From assembly GCF_036023875.1 (NCBI RefSeq), contig NZ_CP107931.1, forward strand, positions 3,658,001 to 3,722,000: a stretch of 64,000 nucleotides of DNA, read 5' to 3'. Shown here in pieces: positions 44,295-56,493 of the stretch (the first letter of the stretch is position 1; every line of letters starts with the position of its first letter). The notes beneath the pieces are model-generated. The model was not told where the DNA came from and searched no databases. It saw nothing but the letters and a program-made list of their open reading frames with translations. Both the position numbers and the translations under genes were made by a program. Source of the DNA: Mycobacterium sp. NBC_00419 (GTDB lineage Bacteria > Actinomycetota > Actinomycetes > Mycobacteriales > Mycobacteriaceae).

Positions 44295-44462
44295 GTGGCC
44301 TCCAGTACTGACGTCCGGCCGAAGATCACTTTGGCCTGCGAGGTGTGCAAGCACCGCAACTACATCACCAAGAAGAACCGCCGCAACGATCCTGATCGGC
44401 TGGAGCTGAAGAAGTTCTGCCCGAACTGTGGCACGCATCAGCCGCACAAAGAGTCGCGCTGA
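44295..44462 (+). CDS. rpmG: 50S ribosomal protein L33
   Basis: A 55-aa ribosomal protein L33 of the zinc-binding (C+) form: the Cys pairs CEVC and CPNC are present, with [20 protein letters not shown] start at 44295. It lies between tRNA-Met and hadA, as rpmG2 does in M. tuberculosis. The Cys-containing form is the one used under zinc-replete conditions. Confidence 0.96.
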   Translation: MASSTDVRPKITLACEVCKHRNYITKKNRRNDPDRLELKKFCPNCGTHQPHKESR

Positions 44463-44518
44463 TCGCGCCCGGCCGTCCGTGCGACGGCCGGAGAAAGTTA
44501 CTAGGTAGGTTCTAGCCC

Positions 44519-44998
44519 GTGGCGCTGTCCCAGACTCTCGTCGGAACGCACTACCGCTATCCCGATCACTATGCGGTGGGGCGCGAGAAGATTCGCGAGT
44601 ACGCCAGAGCCGTACAGAACGACGACCCGGTCTTCCTCTCCGACGAGGCCGCCGCGGAACTCGGGTATGACGGGCTGCCGGCGCCGCTGACGTTCATCAG
44701 CGTGTTCTGCTACGTCGCGCAGAAGGCGTTCTTCGAAAATGCCAATATCGGCATCTCCGACCGCCAGATCGTCCAGATCGACCAGGTGCTGAAGTTTCTC
44801 GCCCCGGTCACGGCTGGCGACAAGCTCTACTGTGACGTCTACTTGGATTCCATTCGGCAAGCGCACGGTACCGACATCATCGTTACCAAAAACATCGTCA
44901 CGAACCAGGACGGCACGGTGGTCCAAGAGGCCTACACGACGCTGGCGGGGCGAAGCGAGGAAAACGGAGAGAGTGGCTTCAACGATGGCACTGCGTGA
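44519..44998 (+). CDS. hadA: (3R)-hydroxyacyl-ACP dehydratase subunit HadA
   Basis: A 159-aa hot-dog fold subunit of the FAS-II dehydratase that removes water during meromycolate chain elongation. Sequence GTHYRYPDHYAVGREKIREYA and DGLPAPLTFISVF is typical; the substrate-binding subunit lacks the D-x4-H catalytic motif found in HadB. GTG at 44519. It overlaps hadB by 14 bases. HadA with HadB acts on shorter, and HadB with HadC on longer meromycolate intermediates (known for M. tuberculosis). Confidence 0.95.
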   Translation: MALSQTLVGTHYRYPDHYAVGREKIREYARAVQNDDPVFLSDEAAAELGYDGLPAPLTFISVFCYVAQKAFFENANIGISDRQIVQIDQVLKFLAPVTAGDKLYCDVYLDSIRQAHGTDIIVTKNIVTNQDGTVVQEAYTTLAGRSEENGESGFNDGTA

Positions 44999-45413
44999 GT
45001 TCAGTTCGGTCAAAGTCGGCGAAGAGCTGCCGGAGCGGGTGATCACCCTGACCCGGGCAGACCTGGTCAACTACGCCGGGGTCTCCGGCGACTTGAACCC
45101 CATCCACTGGGATGACGAGATCGCCAAGCAGGTCGGTCTGGACACCGCGATCGCCCACGGAATGCTGACCATGGGTCTGGGCGGCGGCTACGTCACGGCC
45201 TGGGTCGGCGACCCGGGCGCGGTCAGCGAATTCAACGTGCGGTTCACCGCGATCGTGCCGGTACCCAATGACGGCACCGGGACCGACATCGTGTTCACCG
45301 GACGGGTGAAGTCAGCCGACGCCGAGACCAAGACCGTCCACATCGCGCTGACCGCCACCACCGGCGGCAAGAAGATCTTCGGCCGCGCCGTGGCCATCGC
45401 GAAGCTGGCATAG
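44985..45413 (+). CDS. hadB: (3R)-hydroxyacyl-ACP dehydratase catalytic subunit HadB
   Basis: A 142-aa catalytic subunit. The hydratase-2 motif GDLNPIHWDD holds the catalytic Asp and His, followed by GLDTAIAHGMLTMGLGGGYV. It pairs with HadA or HadC. ATG at 44985 overlaps the end of hadA; its TAG directly abuts the hadC ATG. The enzyme is needed for mycolic acid synthesis and is the target of thiacetazone-type drugs (family knowledge). Confidence 0.96.
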   Translation: MALREFSSVKVGEELPERVITLTRADLVNYAGVSGDLNPIHWDDEIAKQVGLDTAIAHGMLTMGLGGGYVTAWVGDPGAVSEFNVRFTAIVPVPNDGTGTDIVFTGRVKSADAETKTVHIALTATTGGKKIFGRAVAIAKLA

Positions 45414-45944
45414 ATGGCACTCAAGACGGACATCCGGGGAATGGTCTACGAGTACCCGGAGAACTTCATCGTCGGACGCGAGCAGATCCGGCAGTACGCG
45501 AAATCCATCAAGGCGCACGACCCGGCCAGCCTCGATATCGACGCGGCCAAGGAACTCGGCCACGACGGACTCGTCGCACCGCTGACCTTCATGTCGATCT
45601 TCGCGGTGATGATTCAGCGGCACTTCTTCCAGCACGTCGACGTGGGCTTCGAAACCATGCAGATCGTCCAGGTGGACCAGAAGTTCAAGTTCTACCGGCC
45701 CATCGCCGAGGGTGACGAGCTGCATGGCAGCTTGGCCATCGACTCGGTCAACGAGCGGTTCGGTGCCGACATCGTCACCTCCCGAAACATCCTGGTCAAT
45801 GTGAAGACCGGCGAGGTCGTCATGGAGGCCTTCACCACGCTGATGGGCCACGAGGGCGACAACTCGATCTCGGCAGGCTGGGACCCCGAAACCGGTCAGG
45901 TTCTGCGCAAGCCCGTCCGCCACGATGACGACGAAGCGGATTAA
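45414..45944 (+). CDS. hadC: (3R)-hydroxyacyl-ACP dehydratase subunit HadC
   Basis: A 176-aa hot-dog fold subunit similar to HadA (MVYEYPENFIVGREQIRQYA, DGLVAPLTFMSIFAVMIQ) with a longer C-terminal tail (AGWDPETGQVLRKPVRHDDD). It partners HadB for late chain elongation. Start ATG immediately after the hadB stop. A gap of 118 bases with tRNA-Trp follows. Confidence 0.95.
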   Translation: MALKTDIRGMVYEYPENFIVGREQIRQYAKSIKAHDPASLDIDAAKELGHDGLVAPLTFMSIFAVMIQRHFFQHVDVGFETMQIVQVDQKFKFYRPIAEGDELHGSLAIDSVNERFGADIVTSRNILVNVKTGEVVMEAFTTLMGHEGDNSISAGWDPETGQVLRKPVRHDDDEAD

Positions 45945-46062
45945 CACCTGCTCGTTGTGCCGTTGTACACTCGGACCTCGGGGTTTTCCCACGTAAGCGC
46001 GCTGTCCGTCGGTTCGGGTTTCACCGAACGGGGAGCGCGCGAGTTATGTGGGGGACCAGCAG

Positions 46063-46135
<73 letters not shown>

Positions 46136-46225
46136 CTCAACTGAATAGGCAATGGTGGACACTGGAGGGTGCACACCGGGTTGGGTACGCCCGGCCCATA
46201 CGGACTCGACACAAAGGAGCATGCG

Positions 46226-46669
46226 GTGAGCGATGAGCGCGATAGTGCTGACGCCGCAGGCGACGATGGTCTGGCTGGCAACGAGGACACCACCGGCGGC
46301 CAGACCGTCGTCGTGAGCCGCCCCCAGCGTCCGACCGGCAAGCGGACCCGGCGTGCCGGGGCCACCGCACTGGCCGAGCCGGAGGAAGTCGAATCGGGCG
46401 CCGAGGAACTCGGCGTCGACGAGAAGAAGTCCGGCAAGAAAGCCAAGAAGCCGAAGAAGGCCACCACCGGACCGTCGCGTAACCCCTTCGTCTTCGTGTG
46501 GAACTACCTCAAGCAGGTGGTTGCCGAGCTGCGCAAGGTGATCTGGCCGAACCGCAAGCAGATGGTCAGCTACACCACCGTGGTGCTGCTGTTCCTGGCT
46601 TTCATGGTGGCGCTGATTGGCGGCGTGGACCTGGGCCTGGCCAAGCTGGTGCTGCTGGTGTTCGGCTGA
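46226..46669 (+). CDS. secE: Preprotein translocase subunit SecE
   Basis: A 147-aa SecE, stabilising subunit of the SecYEG channel. A long charged N-terminal extension (Asp/Glu-rich, then [12 protein letters not shown]) typical of mycobacteria precedes the conserved SecE core: [38 protein letters not shown] and one membrane helix (about 115-140). GTG at 46226 with AAAGGAG upstream. The next gene is nusG, the classical secE-nusG pair. Confidence 0.95.
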   Translation: MSDERDSADAAGDDGLAGNEDTTGGQTVVVSRPQRPTGKRTRRAGATALAEPEEVESGAEELGVDEKKSGKKAKKPKKATTGPSRNPFVFVWNYLKQVVAELRKVIWPNRKQMVSYTTVVLLFLAFMVALIGGVDLGLAKLVLLVFG

Positions 46670-47458
<789 letters not shown>

Positions 47459-47511
47459 TAATCGGGGGCATGCGCCCTCCAGGAAAAGCAAAGTAAGGAA
47501 ACCGAACACCC

Positions 47512-47940
47512 ATGGCCCCCAAGAAGAAGGTCTCCGGGCTGATCAAGCTGCAGATCCAGGCCGGCCAGGCCAACCCCGCCCCGCCGGTCGGGCCCGCGCT
47601 CGGCCAGCATGGCGTCAACATCATGGAGTTCTGCAAGGCGTACAACGCCGCGACGGAGAACCAGCGCGGAAACATCATCCCCGTTGAGATCACCGTCTAC
47701 GAGGACCGCAGCTTCACCTTCGAGCTCAAGACCCCGCCCGCCGCCCGGCTGCTGCTGAAGGCCGCCGGTGTGCAGAAGGGTTCGGCCGAGCCGCACAAGA
47801 CCAAGGTCGCCAAGGTGACCTGGGATCAGGTGCGCGAGATCGCCGAGACCAAGAAGGCCGACCTCAACGCCAACGACATCGACCAGGCCGCCAAGATCAT
47901 CGCCGGCACTGCCCGGTCGATGGGCATCACGGTCGAATAA
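47512..47940 (+). CDS. rplK: 50S ribosomal protein L11
   Basis: A 142-aa L11, binding 23S rRNA at the GTPase-associated centre. Sequence [37 protein letters not shown] and the C-terminal [11 protein letters not shown] are canonical. ATG 53 bases after nusG, with rplA 115 bases downstream. Confidence 0.98.
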   Translation: MAPKKKVSGLIKLQIQAGQANPAPPVGPALGQHGVNIMEFCKAYNAATENQRGNIIPVEITVYEDRSFTFELKTPPAARLLLKAAGVQKGSAEPHKTKVAKVTWDQVREIAETKKADLNANDIDQAAKIIAGTARSMGITVE

Positions 47941-47945
47941 AGGAC

Positions 47946-47967
47946 TCGACGCCGCATTGGGCGGCGT
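47946..47967 (+). repeat. Hairpin in the rplK-rplA gap
   Basis: GACGCCGC, loop ATTGG region, GCGGCGTC: an 8-bp inverted repeat just after the rplK stop. It could act as a partial terminator or protect the rplK end of the transcript. It is not obviously the L1-binding site known from other bacteria. Confidence 0.45.
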
Positions 47968-48055
47968 CGCGTGGGAGAGCCCGCTTCGGCTCGGCGATGA
48001 GCGCTTGCGAGAAGAGCAATCATCGGAGACCACACCTCTCACTAGGAGAAGAACA

Positions 48056-48769
48056 ATGAGCAAGACAAGCAAGGCGTACCGCGAAGCCGCCGAGAAGGTG
48101 GACAAGAGCAAGCTCTACAGCCCGCTCGAGGCCACCAAGCTGGCCAAGGAGACGTCCTCGAAGAAGCAGGACGCCACCGTTGAGGTCGCGATCCGCCTCG
48201 GCGTGGATCCCCGCAAGGCCGACCAGATGGTCCGCGGCACCGTGAGCCTGCCGCACGGCACCGGCAAGACCGCGCGCGTCGCGGTGTTCGCCGTCGGCGA
48301 GAAAGCCGAGCAGGCGCTGGCCGCCGGCGCCGACGTGGTCGGCAGCGACGACCTGATCGAGAAGATCCAGGGCGGCTTCCTCGACTTCGACGCCGCGATC
48401 GCCACCCCGGACCAGATGGCCAAGGTTGGCCGTATCGCCCGCGTGCTGGGCCCGCGTGGTCTGATGCCGAACCCCAAGACCGGCACCGTCACCCCTGACG
48501 TGGCCAAGGCCGTGCAGGACATCAAGGGCGGCAAGATCAACTTCCGCGTCGACAAGCAGTCCAACCTGCACTTCATCATCGGCAAGGCGTCGTTCGACGA
48601 GAAGCAGCTCGTCGAGAACTACGGTGCCGCGCTCGACGAGGTGCTGCGGGCCAAGCCGTCGTCCTCGAAGGGCCGCTACCTGAAGAAGGTCACCGTGTCG
48701 ACGACCACGGGCCCGGGCATCCCGGTCGACCCGGCCGTCACACGCAACTTCACCGAAGATCAGGTGTAA
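48056..48769 (+). CDS. rplA: 50S ribosomal protein L1
   Basis: A 237-aa L1. Sequence [59 protein letters not shown] and [16 protein letters not shown] is canonical. ATG at 48056 with AGGAGAAGAAC upstream; the frame extends to 47957 but homology starts here. A strong terminator follows, and the next gene on the other strand begins the exopolysaccharide locus. Confidence 0.97.
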   Translation: MSKTSKAYREAAEKVDKSKLYSPLEATKLAKETSSKKQDATVEVAIRLGVDPRKADQMVRGTVSLPHGTGKTARVAVFAVGEKAEQALAAGADVVGSDDLIEKIQGGFLDFDAAIATPDQMAKVGRIARVLGPRGLMPNPKTGTVTPDVAKAVQDIKGGKINFRVDKQSNLHFIIGKASFDEKQLVENYGAALDEVLRAKPSSSKGRYLKKVTVSTTTGPGIPVDPAVTRNFTEDQV

Positions 48770-48780
48770 ATCTCTAGCGC

Positions 48781-48812
48781 GAATGGCCACCTACTGCGGT
48801 AGGTGGCCATTC
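48781..48812. terminator. Perfect 14-bp hairpin terminator
   Basis: GAATGGCCACCTAC, loop TGCG, GTAGGTGGCCATTC, between rplA (ends 48769) and the convergent sugar transferase gene (ends 48826). It marks the boundary of the translation gene block and the polysaccharide locus. Confidence 0.9.
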
Positions 48813-48825
48813 GTCGTTTAGCGGC

Positions 48826-50328
48826 TCAGTACGCCCCAGAGTGCGAGAACACCGCTTTCATCGTCTTCATGGCGATCAGCAGATCGGCGACCATCGACCA
48901 GTTCTCGACGTAGAACAGATCGAGCCGGACGGTGTCCTCCCACGACAGGTCGGAGCGACCGCTCACCTGCCACAGGCCAGTGATGCCAGGACGTACGAGC
49001 AGTCGACGCATCGCGTAAGCGTCGTACGACTTGACCTCTTTGGCCAGCGGGGGGCGCGGTCCGACGACGCTCATCTCGCGCTTGAGGACATTCATGAACT
49101 GGGGCAGTTCGTCAATGCTGTACTTGCGCAGATACCGCCCCACGGTGGTCACTCGCGGATCGTCGTGAAGCTTGAACAGTACCCCGCCCTGGAAATCGTT
49201 GTGGCGCGCCAATTTGTCGACCATGCGGTCAGCGCCATCGACCATCGTCCGGAACTTGAGCATGACGAACGGCTTGCCATCCAGACCGATGCGGCTCGAT
49301 CGGTACAGGATTGGTCCTGCACTCGTCAGCTTGATGGCGAGTGCGACAACGACGAGGAATGGCAAGCCGCACAGCAGGACTGCCGAGGAGAACGCGACGT
49401 CGAAGACGCGCTTCTGAAAGCGCTTGGCGCCGTCATACTGCGGCTTCTCGACGTGGATCAGCGGAAGCCCGGACACCGGACGCATCTGAAGCCGTGGTCC
49501 GGCGATGTCGGCGACACCGGGCGCGACGAGGAGGTCGACGTCGAGCTTCTCGAGTTCCCATGACAGATCACGGATTGCGCGGCTGTGGAGGCGCTCGGTC
49601 GCCGTGACCGCTACGGCTTGGCAGCCGGTTGCCAGGACGGCTTCCACCACATTGGATTCGTCACCGAACGTCGGGACCTTCCTGACGCCGGGTACGTCAA
49701 CGTAGGTATGGATGTTGGGTCCGGGAATGCACGCACCGACGACCTGGTATTCCGACCACTGCTCACGGGCAAGGGACTGAGTCAGATCACGAACAGCGGG
49801 AACGCTGCCGACAGCCAGTACGCGAGTGATGTAGCGGCCGTGCTTCATCCGGGCTCTGATCAGTGAGCGGCGGACCGACCAGCGCATCAGGGCGAGAATG
49901 ACCATCCCTGCCGGGAGGGCCACAAGCAGATAGCCCCTGGCGATCTCGAGTTTGAACAGCATCGACACGATCGCAACCCCACCGAACACGGACAGGGTCG
50001 CCGCCCAGACTCGCCGATACTCTTCTGCGCCGGCGCCGATGATACGTACCGAGCGGGATCGGGCAACGTACAGCGCCGCCAACCATGCGACGGCAATCAT
50101 CAGCGAGACCGCAGTGTAGCTGGGGCCCTGCGGAGTTCGCGGTACGACCGGCATTTTGCCGAACCGTACCCAGTGTGCGAGCCCAACCGCGGCAACAACT
50201 CCGAAAAAGTCGATGGCGACGAGGCGACGTGCGTATCCGTACTGCCACGAAGCAAATCTGTTGTTCAGCGAGGTATCGGTGTGGGCTGCAACTTGTAGCT
50301 CATTGCTTTCGCCTGCAGCTGTCAACAA
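48826..50328 (-). CDS. Phosphoglycosyl (exopolysaccharide sugar) transferase, WbaP type
   Basis: A 500-aa membrane enzyme that loads the first sugar-1-phosphate onto undecaprenyl (decaprenyl) phosphate. About four N-terminal membrane segments, a Rossmann-like central region ([14 protein letters not shown]), a fifth segment at about 312-335, and a catalytic domain with [40 protein letters not shown] and [18 protein letters not shown] start at 50328 with a G-rich stretch before it; the exact start is uncertain. It is probably the initiating enzyme for the repeating unit of the downstream polysaccharide locus. Confidence 0.9.
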   Translation of the reverse strand: MLTAAGESNELQVAAHTDTSLNNRFASWQYGYARRLVAIDFFGVVAAVGLAHWVRFGKMPVVPRTPQGPSYTAVSLMIAVAWLAALYVARSRSVRIIGAGAEEYRRVWAATLSVFGGVAIVSMLFKLEIARGYLLVALPAGMVILALMRWSVRRSLIRARMKHGRYITRVLAVGSVPAVRDLTQSLAREQWSEYQVVGACIPGPNIHTYVDVPGVRKVPTFGDESNVVEAVLATGCQAVAVTATERLHSRAIRDLSWELEKLDVDLLVAPGVADIAGPRLQMRPVSGLPLIHVEKPQYDGAKRFQKRVFDVAFSSAVLLCGLPFLVVVALAIKLTSAGPILYRSSRIGLDGKPFVMLKFRTMVDGADRMVDKLARHNDFQGGVLFKLHDDPRVTTVGRYLRKYSIDELPQFMNVLKREMSVVGPRPPLAKEVKSYDAYAMRRLLVRPGITGLWQVSGRSDLSWEDTVRLDLFYVENWSMVADLLIAMKTMKAVFSHSGAY

Positions 50329-52232
<1,904 letters not shown>

Positions 52233-52320
52233 CCGTCACCGCCACAGTATGGAAATGCACTGCACCGCAGTTAAACTCGAATCGAGGAACGTCCTGGCCC
52301 AGAGCTGGACCGATGGGGTT

Positions 52321-53421
52321 CTACTTCGTTCTGAGCAACGCGCGTAACGCCTGCTCGTACTCCGTGCACACCTGTTTCCAGGAGTAGTCGTCCTCGGCGC
52401 GCGTCTGGTTGGTCCGGCTTGCCCGGTCGAGTCCTGCGCGGTCGTCCATCATGTCCAGAACCGCCCGTGCAATGGCCTGCGGGTCGCCGGGCACGAACCG
52501 CCCGGCCGGTCCGAGTACCTCGCGGTTGTAGACGGTGTCCCTGGCCAGCGTTGGGGCGCCTGCCGCCATGGCCTGGACCAGGGCCGGATTGGTTCCGCCG
52601 ACGCTGTGGCCATGAAAGTACACGCCGGCGTGCTGCCAAAGAGCAAGCAGTAACGCGTCGTTGGAGACGTGCCCCAGCCAGGTCACCGTCGGCCAGTCGC
52701 TGGCCAACTGCCGCGCTGCGTCGTCCAGCTCCCCGCCGTATCCGGTCGTTCCCACGATGACCACCGGATGCTTGGCGGCGATCGTGCGCACCGCTTCAAA
52801 GAATTGCGGGACGCTGTTCTCCGGCACGAAACGGGCAACGACGAGGACATAGCCCCGGTGTACCAAACCGTCGGGGACAGGCAGCGGCGGCGGAACTTCT
52901 CCTCCGTAGGGGATGAAAGTTCCTGTCGCCCTGAATGTCTTCTGCCAGTAGGACTCGATAGCCCTCGCGTCGAAGATCAGACTGTCACCCCAGCGCGCCG
53001 TGCACCGCGCACCCTGATAGAAGACGCGTTTGGCAAGCGCGTTCCACTTGTCGCGATCCCACTCGATACCGTCGACGTTGACCAGCGAGGGAATGTTGCG
53101 TGCCTTCAACAGCGGGAGGAAGTACCCGTTGGCGACGTTCATGACCAGTGCGACATCTGGACGCCGCACTGCGGCGTCGAATGTCGATGTGAGGCCGTAG
53201 GAAAGGGTGCTGAGGCTCTTGGTCTCCAGGCCCCGTGTCACCCGCGTCTCAACGCGCAGATCTCTCTCGGGGTCATCAAGCCTGGATGCGTTGTGCCGGC
53301 CGTAGACGGTGACATCCCAACCTTCCTCCACGAGGTAGGGGGCGAGCCTCCGGGTTGCTGTCTCGAAGCCACCGTAATAGCTCGGATAGCCCCGCGTTCC
53401 GATCAGCGCGACAGACGGCAA
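52321..53421 (-). CDS. GT4-type glycosyltransferase with DUF1972 domain (rhamnosyltransferase-like)
   Basis: A 366-aa GT-B fold transferase. The N-terminal domain is of the DUF1972 type: GTRGYPSYYGGFETAT and VYGRHNASRLDD; donor-binding motifs VLVVARFVPENSVPQFFEAV and HGHSVGGTNPALVQAMAAGA follow. DUF1972 proteins are found among rhamnosyltransferases of surface polysaccharides. TTG start at 53421 with GAGGG 7 bases upstream. It is convergent with rmlB. Confidence 0.88.
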   Translation of the reverse strand: MPSVALIGTRGYPSYYGGFETATRRLAPYLVEEGWDVTVYGRHNASRLDDPERDLRVETRVTRGLETKSLSTLSYGLTSTFDAAVRRPDVALVMNVANGYFLPLLKARNIPSLVNVDGIEWDRDKWNALAKRVFYQGARCTARWGDSLIFDARAIESYWQKTFRATGTFIPYGGEVPPPLPVPDGLVHRGYVLVVARFVPENSVPQFFEAVRTIAAKHPVVIVGTTGYGGELDDAARQLASDWPTVTWLGHVSNDALLLALWQHAGVYFHGHSVGGTNPALVQAMAAGAPTLARDTVYNREVLGPAGRFVPGDPQAIARAVLDMMDDRAGLDRASRTNQTRAEDDYSWKQVCTEYEQALRALLRTK

Positions 53422-53516
53422 TATGATCCCTCACTGTGAGCGACAACTAAAATAGTTTCGTCAGCAAGAAGTTATATATTGACGGCCGCCATTGCGCCAG
53501 TCGTAGACCCGTTGGG

Positions 53517-54863
53517 TCACTGCAGAATTGAGATCCTCGAGCCGCTTTCCTGCCCGGTCGCCGTTTGCCAGCTTTGAGCTTCCTCGACTGTCTCAGGCCG
53601 CTGGTATTCCATCTTTGTTCCGGGTCTCAGCCGGATGATGTTGTTGCGGGTGGCATAGCCGATGGGCACGTTTGAGGAGTGGTAGCTGTACGCGCCGTAT
53701 GCGTCCTCGAAAGTATTGTTCTGGATCGTCACATCGACGGGCGTTTGCAGCCGATATGTGAGCAAATGTGTACGCACGTCCTGGTCTGGGCGAACATCGG
53801 AGAAGATCCCGTAACCACCGCGCTGGCAAAGATTTCCCTCAATGCTGATACTGCCGAAGCCGGGAGAGGACGCGTTGTTGCTCTCGGACCACAGCTCGAA
53901 CGTCTGTCCGCAATCGTGAATGTGGTTGTTACGTACGGCGAGATCGCGCCAGAACACTGGGCCATCGGCGGCGTCTCGTCCCTGTGCGGTCCAAGCGGCG
54001 TCGTACACCTGCGCGATCTCGTTGCCCTCGATTAGCCAGCGCTGGGTGTTGGCCCAGTTCTGGATTCCGTTGCCGTAGCGAGGATTGGCTCCGTTCTGGA
54101 GGATGGAGCCGCCGATGTAGTCGATCTGGCAGTCGTGGACGTGCACGTCTGTCGCCTCTCCGGCGATGCCGCATCCGCCGGAGCCGGTGATGTGTAAGTC
54201 GTGGATGTCGATCGACCCATTGATGCAGTGGATCACCTGTCCGGTCGCGCTGGTGCCGTTCGGCGCCGCGCGGATGTCGCCGGCCAGCGTGGTCGGGTTG
54301 GCAGAGGACTTGACATAGAGCATGTGCCCTGGAATGTCGGTACAGAAGTCCCACGGTGAAGTCAATTGAGCCGGATCGGCTTTCATGTTCGGAACCGGCG
54401 CGCCATCGACCATGAGAAAGCCGATGTTGGCGTCTTCGAGCGCGTTGTAACCGCCGTGCGTGTCGGGCGAACCCAGGTCGATCGTCCAGATGCCCTCGCT
54501 GTGCTGGGTCCACCCGTCGGCTCGGTTCAGCACCTTGTACATCGTCAGGATCGGCTTGGCTCCGGAGTCGTACGCGCCGACCTCGCATCCAAACGGCGGT
54601 GCCAACTCGCCGAAGAAGGTGTCGCCGCGGCGAAAGAGAACTGTCGACCGTCCACCGGGCAGTGCCGAGTTGACCTTCTGTATTGTCGCCCACGCGCTGG
54701 CGGGTGTGAGCCCGTCGGCGCGATCGTTGCCCGCGTTGGAAACGTAGTACGTCGGGCTCGGGTCCGACGCAGTCGCGGGTGGAATGACAGGAAGTGCTGC
54801 AACAGTGGCCGTGAGTTGGGCGGCCCTGCGCAACAGCGTTCGACGTGAGAGCTGAGAGTTCAA
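53517..54863 (-). CDS. Tat-exported right-handed beta-helix protein
   Basis: A 448-aa exported protein. Twin-arginine signal SRRTLLRRAAQ at residues 6-16, followed by a hydrophobic segment and a cut near PATAS. The mature part is built of parallel beta-helix coils (repeating motifs such as HDLHITGSGG, VHVHDCQIDYIGG, VRNNHIHDCGQTF, VTIQNNTFED), as in pectate lyases, C5-epimerases and polysaccharide depolymerases. TTG at 54863 with AGGGGAGG upstream; the longer frame to 55085 is not coding-like. It likely trims or modifies the polysaccharide of the locus outside the cell. Confidence 0.85.
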   Translation of the reverse strand: MNSQLSRRTLLRRAAQLTATVAALPVIPPATASDPSPTYYVSNAGNDRADGLTPASAWATIQKVNSALPGGRSTVLFRRGDTFFGELAPPFGCEVGAYDSGAKPILTMYKVLNRADGWTQHSEGIWTIDLGSPDTHGGYNALEDANIGFLMVDGAPVPNMKADPAQLTSPWDFCTDIPGHMLYVKSSANPTTLAGDIRAAPNGTSATGQVIHCINGSIDIHDLHITGSGGCGIAGEATDVHVHDCQIDYIGGSILQNGANPRYGNGIQNWANTQRWLIEGNEIAQVYDAAWTAQGRDAADGPVFWRDLAVRNNHIHDCGQTFELWSESNNASSPGFGSISIEGNLCQRGGYGIFSDVRPDQDVRTHLLTYRLQTPVDVTIQNNTFEDAYGAYSYHSSNVPIGYATRNNIIRLRPGTKMEYQRPETVEEAQSWQTATGQESGSRISILQ

Positions 54864-55138
54864 GGCCTCCCCTGTGCAGTGTTGCTGGCTGTGCGTCGGT
54901 TCCCCGATACTCCCTGTTGGGCAACAGACTACGGGGGTCCGATGTTCGCCGCCGCCTGTGGCGTGCGGATGTCGCTGCGATGCCGCGCGATTGGTCCGGA
55001 GATGTCGATTGACACCCTGCGTACGTCGACTCCCTTTCCACGGATTATGGCGGGGACCAGCTGTCGCATGTGGTTGCATACTCATCTAAGCTGACCGGGC
55101 GAATGATCGACGCCCATCTCTGAGAATTGCGGGGCAAG
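54864..55138. promoter_or_regulatory. Divergent gap upstream of the Wzy-like gene
   Basis: About 275 bases without a gene, between the leftward beta-helix gene and the rightward polymerase gene. TTGACA at 55009-55014 is a consensus -35, but no -10 of correct spacing was found. The promoters of both transcripts must be here. Confidence 0.35.
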
Positions 55139-56479
55139 GTGCAACTGAGTCAGCTGGCCATGTATCTCGGTTTCATCGTCTTTCTGGTACTTGCAGTTCC
55201 GGCGGGTGGATGGCCGACAGCGCTGATTAGCGCTTACGTGATCGCGATGTGCGGGATCAATAAGATCATCTTTTCCATGCCGGGCAATGGCGTCATTCAC
55301 TACGGCATTGCCCCCAGTGCTCCGACGATCTATTTAAGTGACATCTTGCTGCTTGCGGCACTTTTGGCGATTTGGGCAGCTGGCGGCCGGCTGAGAATTG
55401 GGTGGCTGTTAGCCGCCTTTGCATTGCCATGTCTGGTGATGGTGCTCACGGTGTGGGGCAACACCACGGAGCAATGGTCTGGGCTCGAGTTGTACGTGAC
55501 TGCCCTGATCTCGTTCGGACTTGGTCGATGGCTGAGTGAGAACATGACCGAGAAGGGTGCGAATGTCCTTGTGAGCGCCTGCCTCATCTCGTGTGGCCTC
55601 CAGTTCATCGCCTCCGTCGCGCAATCTCGCGGATCGATGTTCCGAGTGAGTGAAGCCGCGCAGGGCTGGGTGCAGGACGGCCGTATGGTGGGGCTCTTCA
55701 ACCACCCCGGTGAACTTGGTAAAGCGATGTTCCTGTCATTCTGCTTCCTGCTTCCACTGTCGACCAGCGCCAATGTCACGACGCGACGCCTGGCCTACGT
55801 GGCACTCGGATTGGGATCCGTCGCAACCCTGTTGACCTTGTCGCGTGCCAACTCTGCTGCCATTGCTCTCGCCGTGGTCATTTGGGCGATCGTCAATCGC
55901 CGTCGCAACACCATCTCGACGCGGGTCGGCATCCTCGCCGGCGCCGCCCTGGTGGCGATACTCAATCTGGATACGATCAGCGGCCTGCAACTTCGACAAG
56001 AGGTCGATCCGGAAGGCGGATATCGGCAACAGATTCTCGCCGTGGGACTAGAGCAGATCCAGAGTGCGTTCTGGACCGGAACGGGCCCGAATTACTACAC
56101 CGAGGTTGTCGGCCAGTACAACCATCTCGCGGCTAACGGGTTCCCGTTGCATAATTCGCTTCTCTATCCGATCGCCGAAATGGGCTTGATCCTCGGGCTG
56201 CTGCTTCTGGCGCCCGTGGTCATCACACTCGGGCACGCGGTTATGCGATACCTGAACGAGAGGGCGATCGACGTTCAAACGGCCGCGCTTATGGCGGTTC
56301 TCCCCGGCGTAGTGATCATTGCCTGGACCGGGTGGGGAATGATCGCGAAGGTATCCCTTCCCCTGTGGTTCTTGGCTTTCGGATTCCTTGCCTCCCGGCA
56401 CGGGATATCGGGGCTTGGAGTCCACGAAGACCGCGCTGACGCGGCCGCCACGGGCCGGTCGTCTGCGTCGTATGCCTAG
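55139..56479 (+). CDS. O-antigen/exopolysaccharide polymerase (Wzy-like) membrane protein
   Basis: A 446-aa polytopic membrane protein with about ten to twelve helices and one large outward loop (about 300-340, with GYRQQILAVGLEQIQSAFWT, GTGPNYYTEVVGQYNHLA and FPLHNSLLYPIAEMG), the organisation of Wzy/O-antigen ligase family proteins. The PLHNSLL motif is typical. GTG at 55139 is preferred over TTG 55127 because GGGG precedes it; both are possible. It would join lipid-linked repeat units to long chains. The flippase gene follows in the same direction. Confidence 0.85.
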   Translation: MQLSQLAMYLGFIVFLVLAVPAGGWPTALISAYVIAMCGINKIIFSMPGNGVIHYGIAPSAPTIYLSDILLLAALLAIWAAGGRLRIGWLLAAFALPCLVMVLTVWGNTTEQWSGLELYVTALISFGLGRWLSENMTEKGANVLVSACLISCGLQFIASVAQSRGSMFRVSEAAQGWVQDGRMVGLFNHPGELGKAMFLSFCFLLPLSTSANVTTRRLAYVALGLGSVATLLTLSRANSAAIALAVVIWAIVNRRRNTISTRVGILAGAALVAILNLDTISGLQLRQEVDPEGGYRQQILAVGLEQIQSAFWTGTGPNYYTEVVGQYNHLAANGFPLHNSLLYPIAEMGLILGLLLLAPVVITLGHAVMRYLNERAIDVQTAALMAVLPGVVIIAWTGWGMIAKVSLPLWFLAFGFLASRHGISGLGVHEDRADAAATGRSSASYA

Positions 56480-56493
56480 GAATATCGCCCGCG

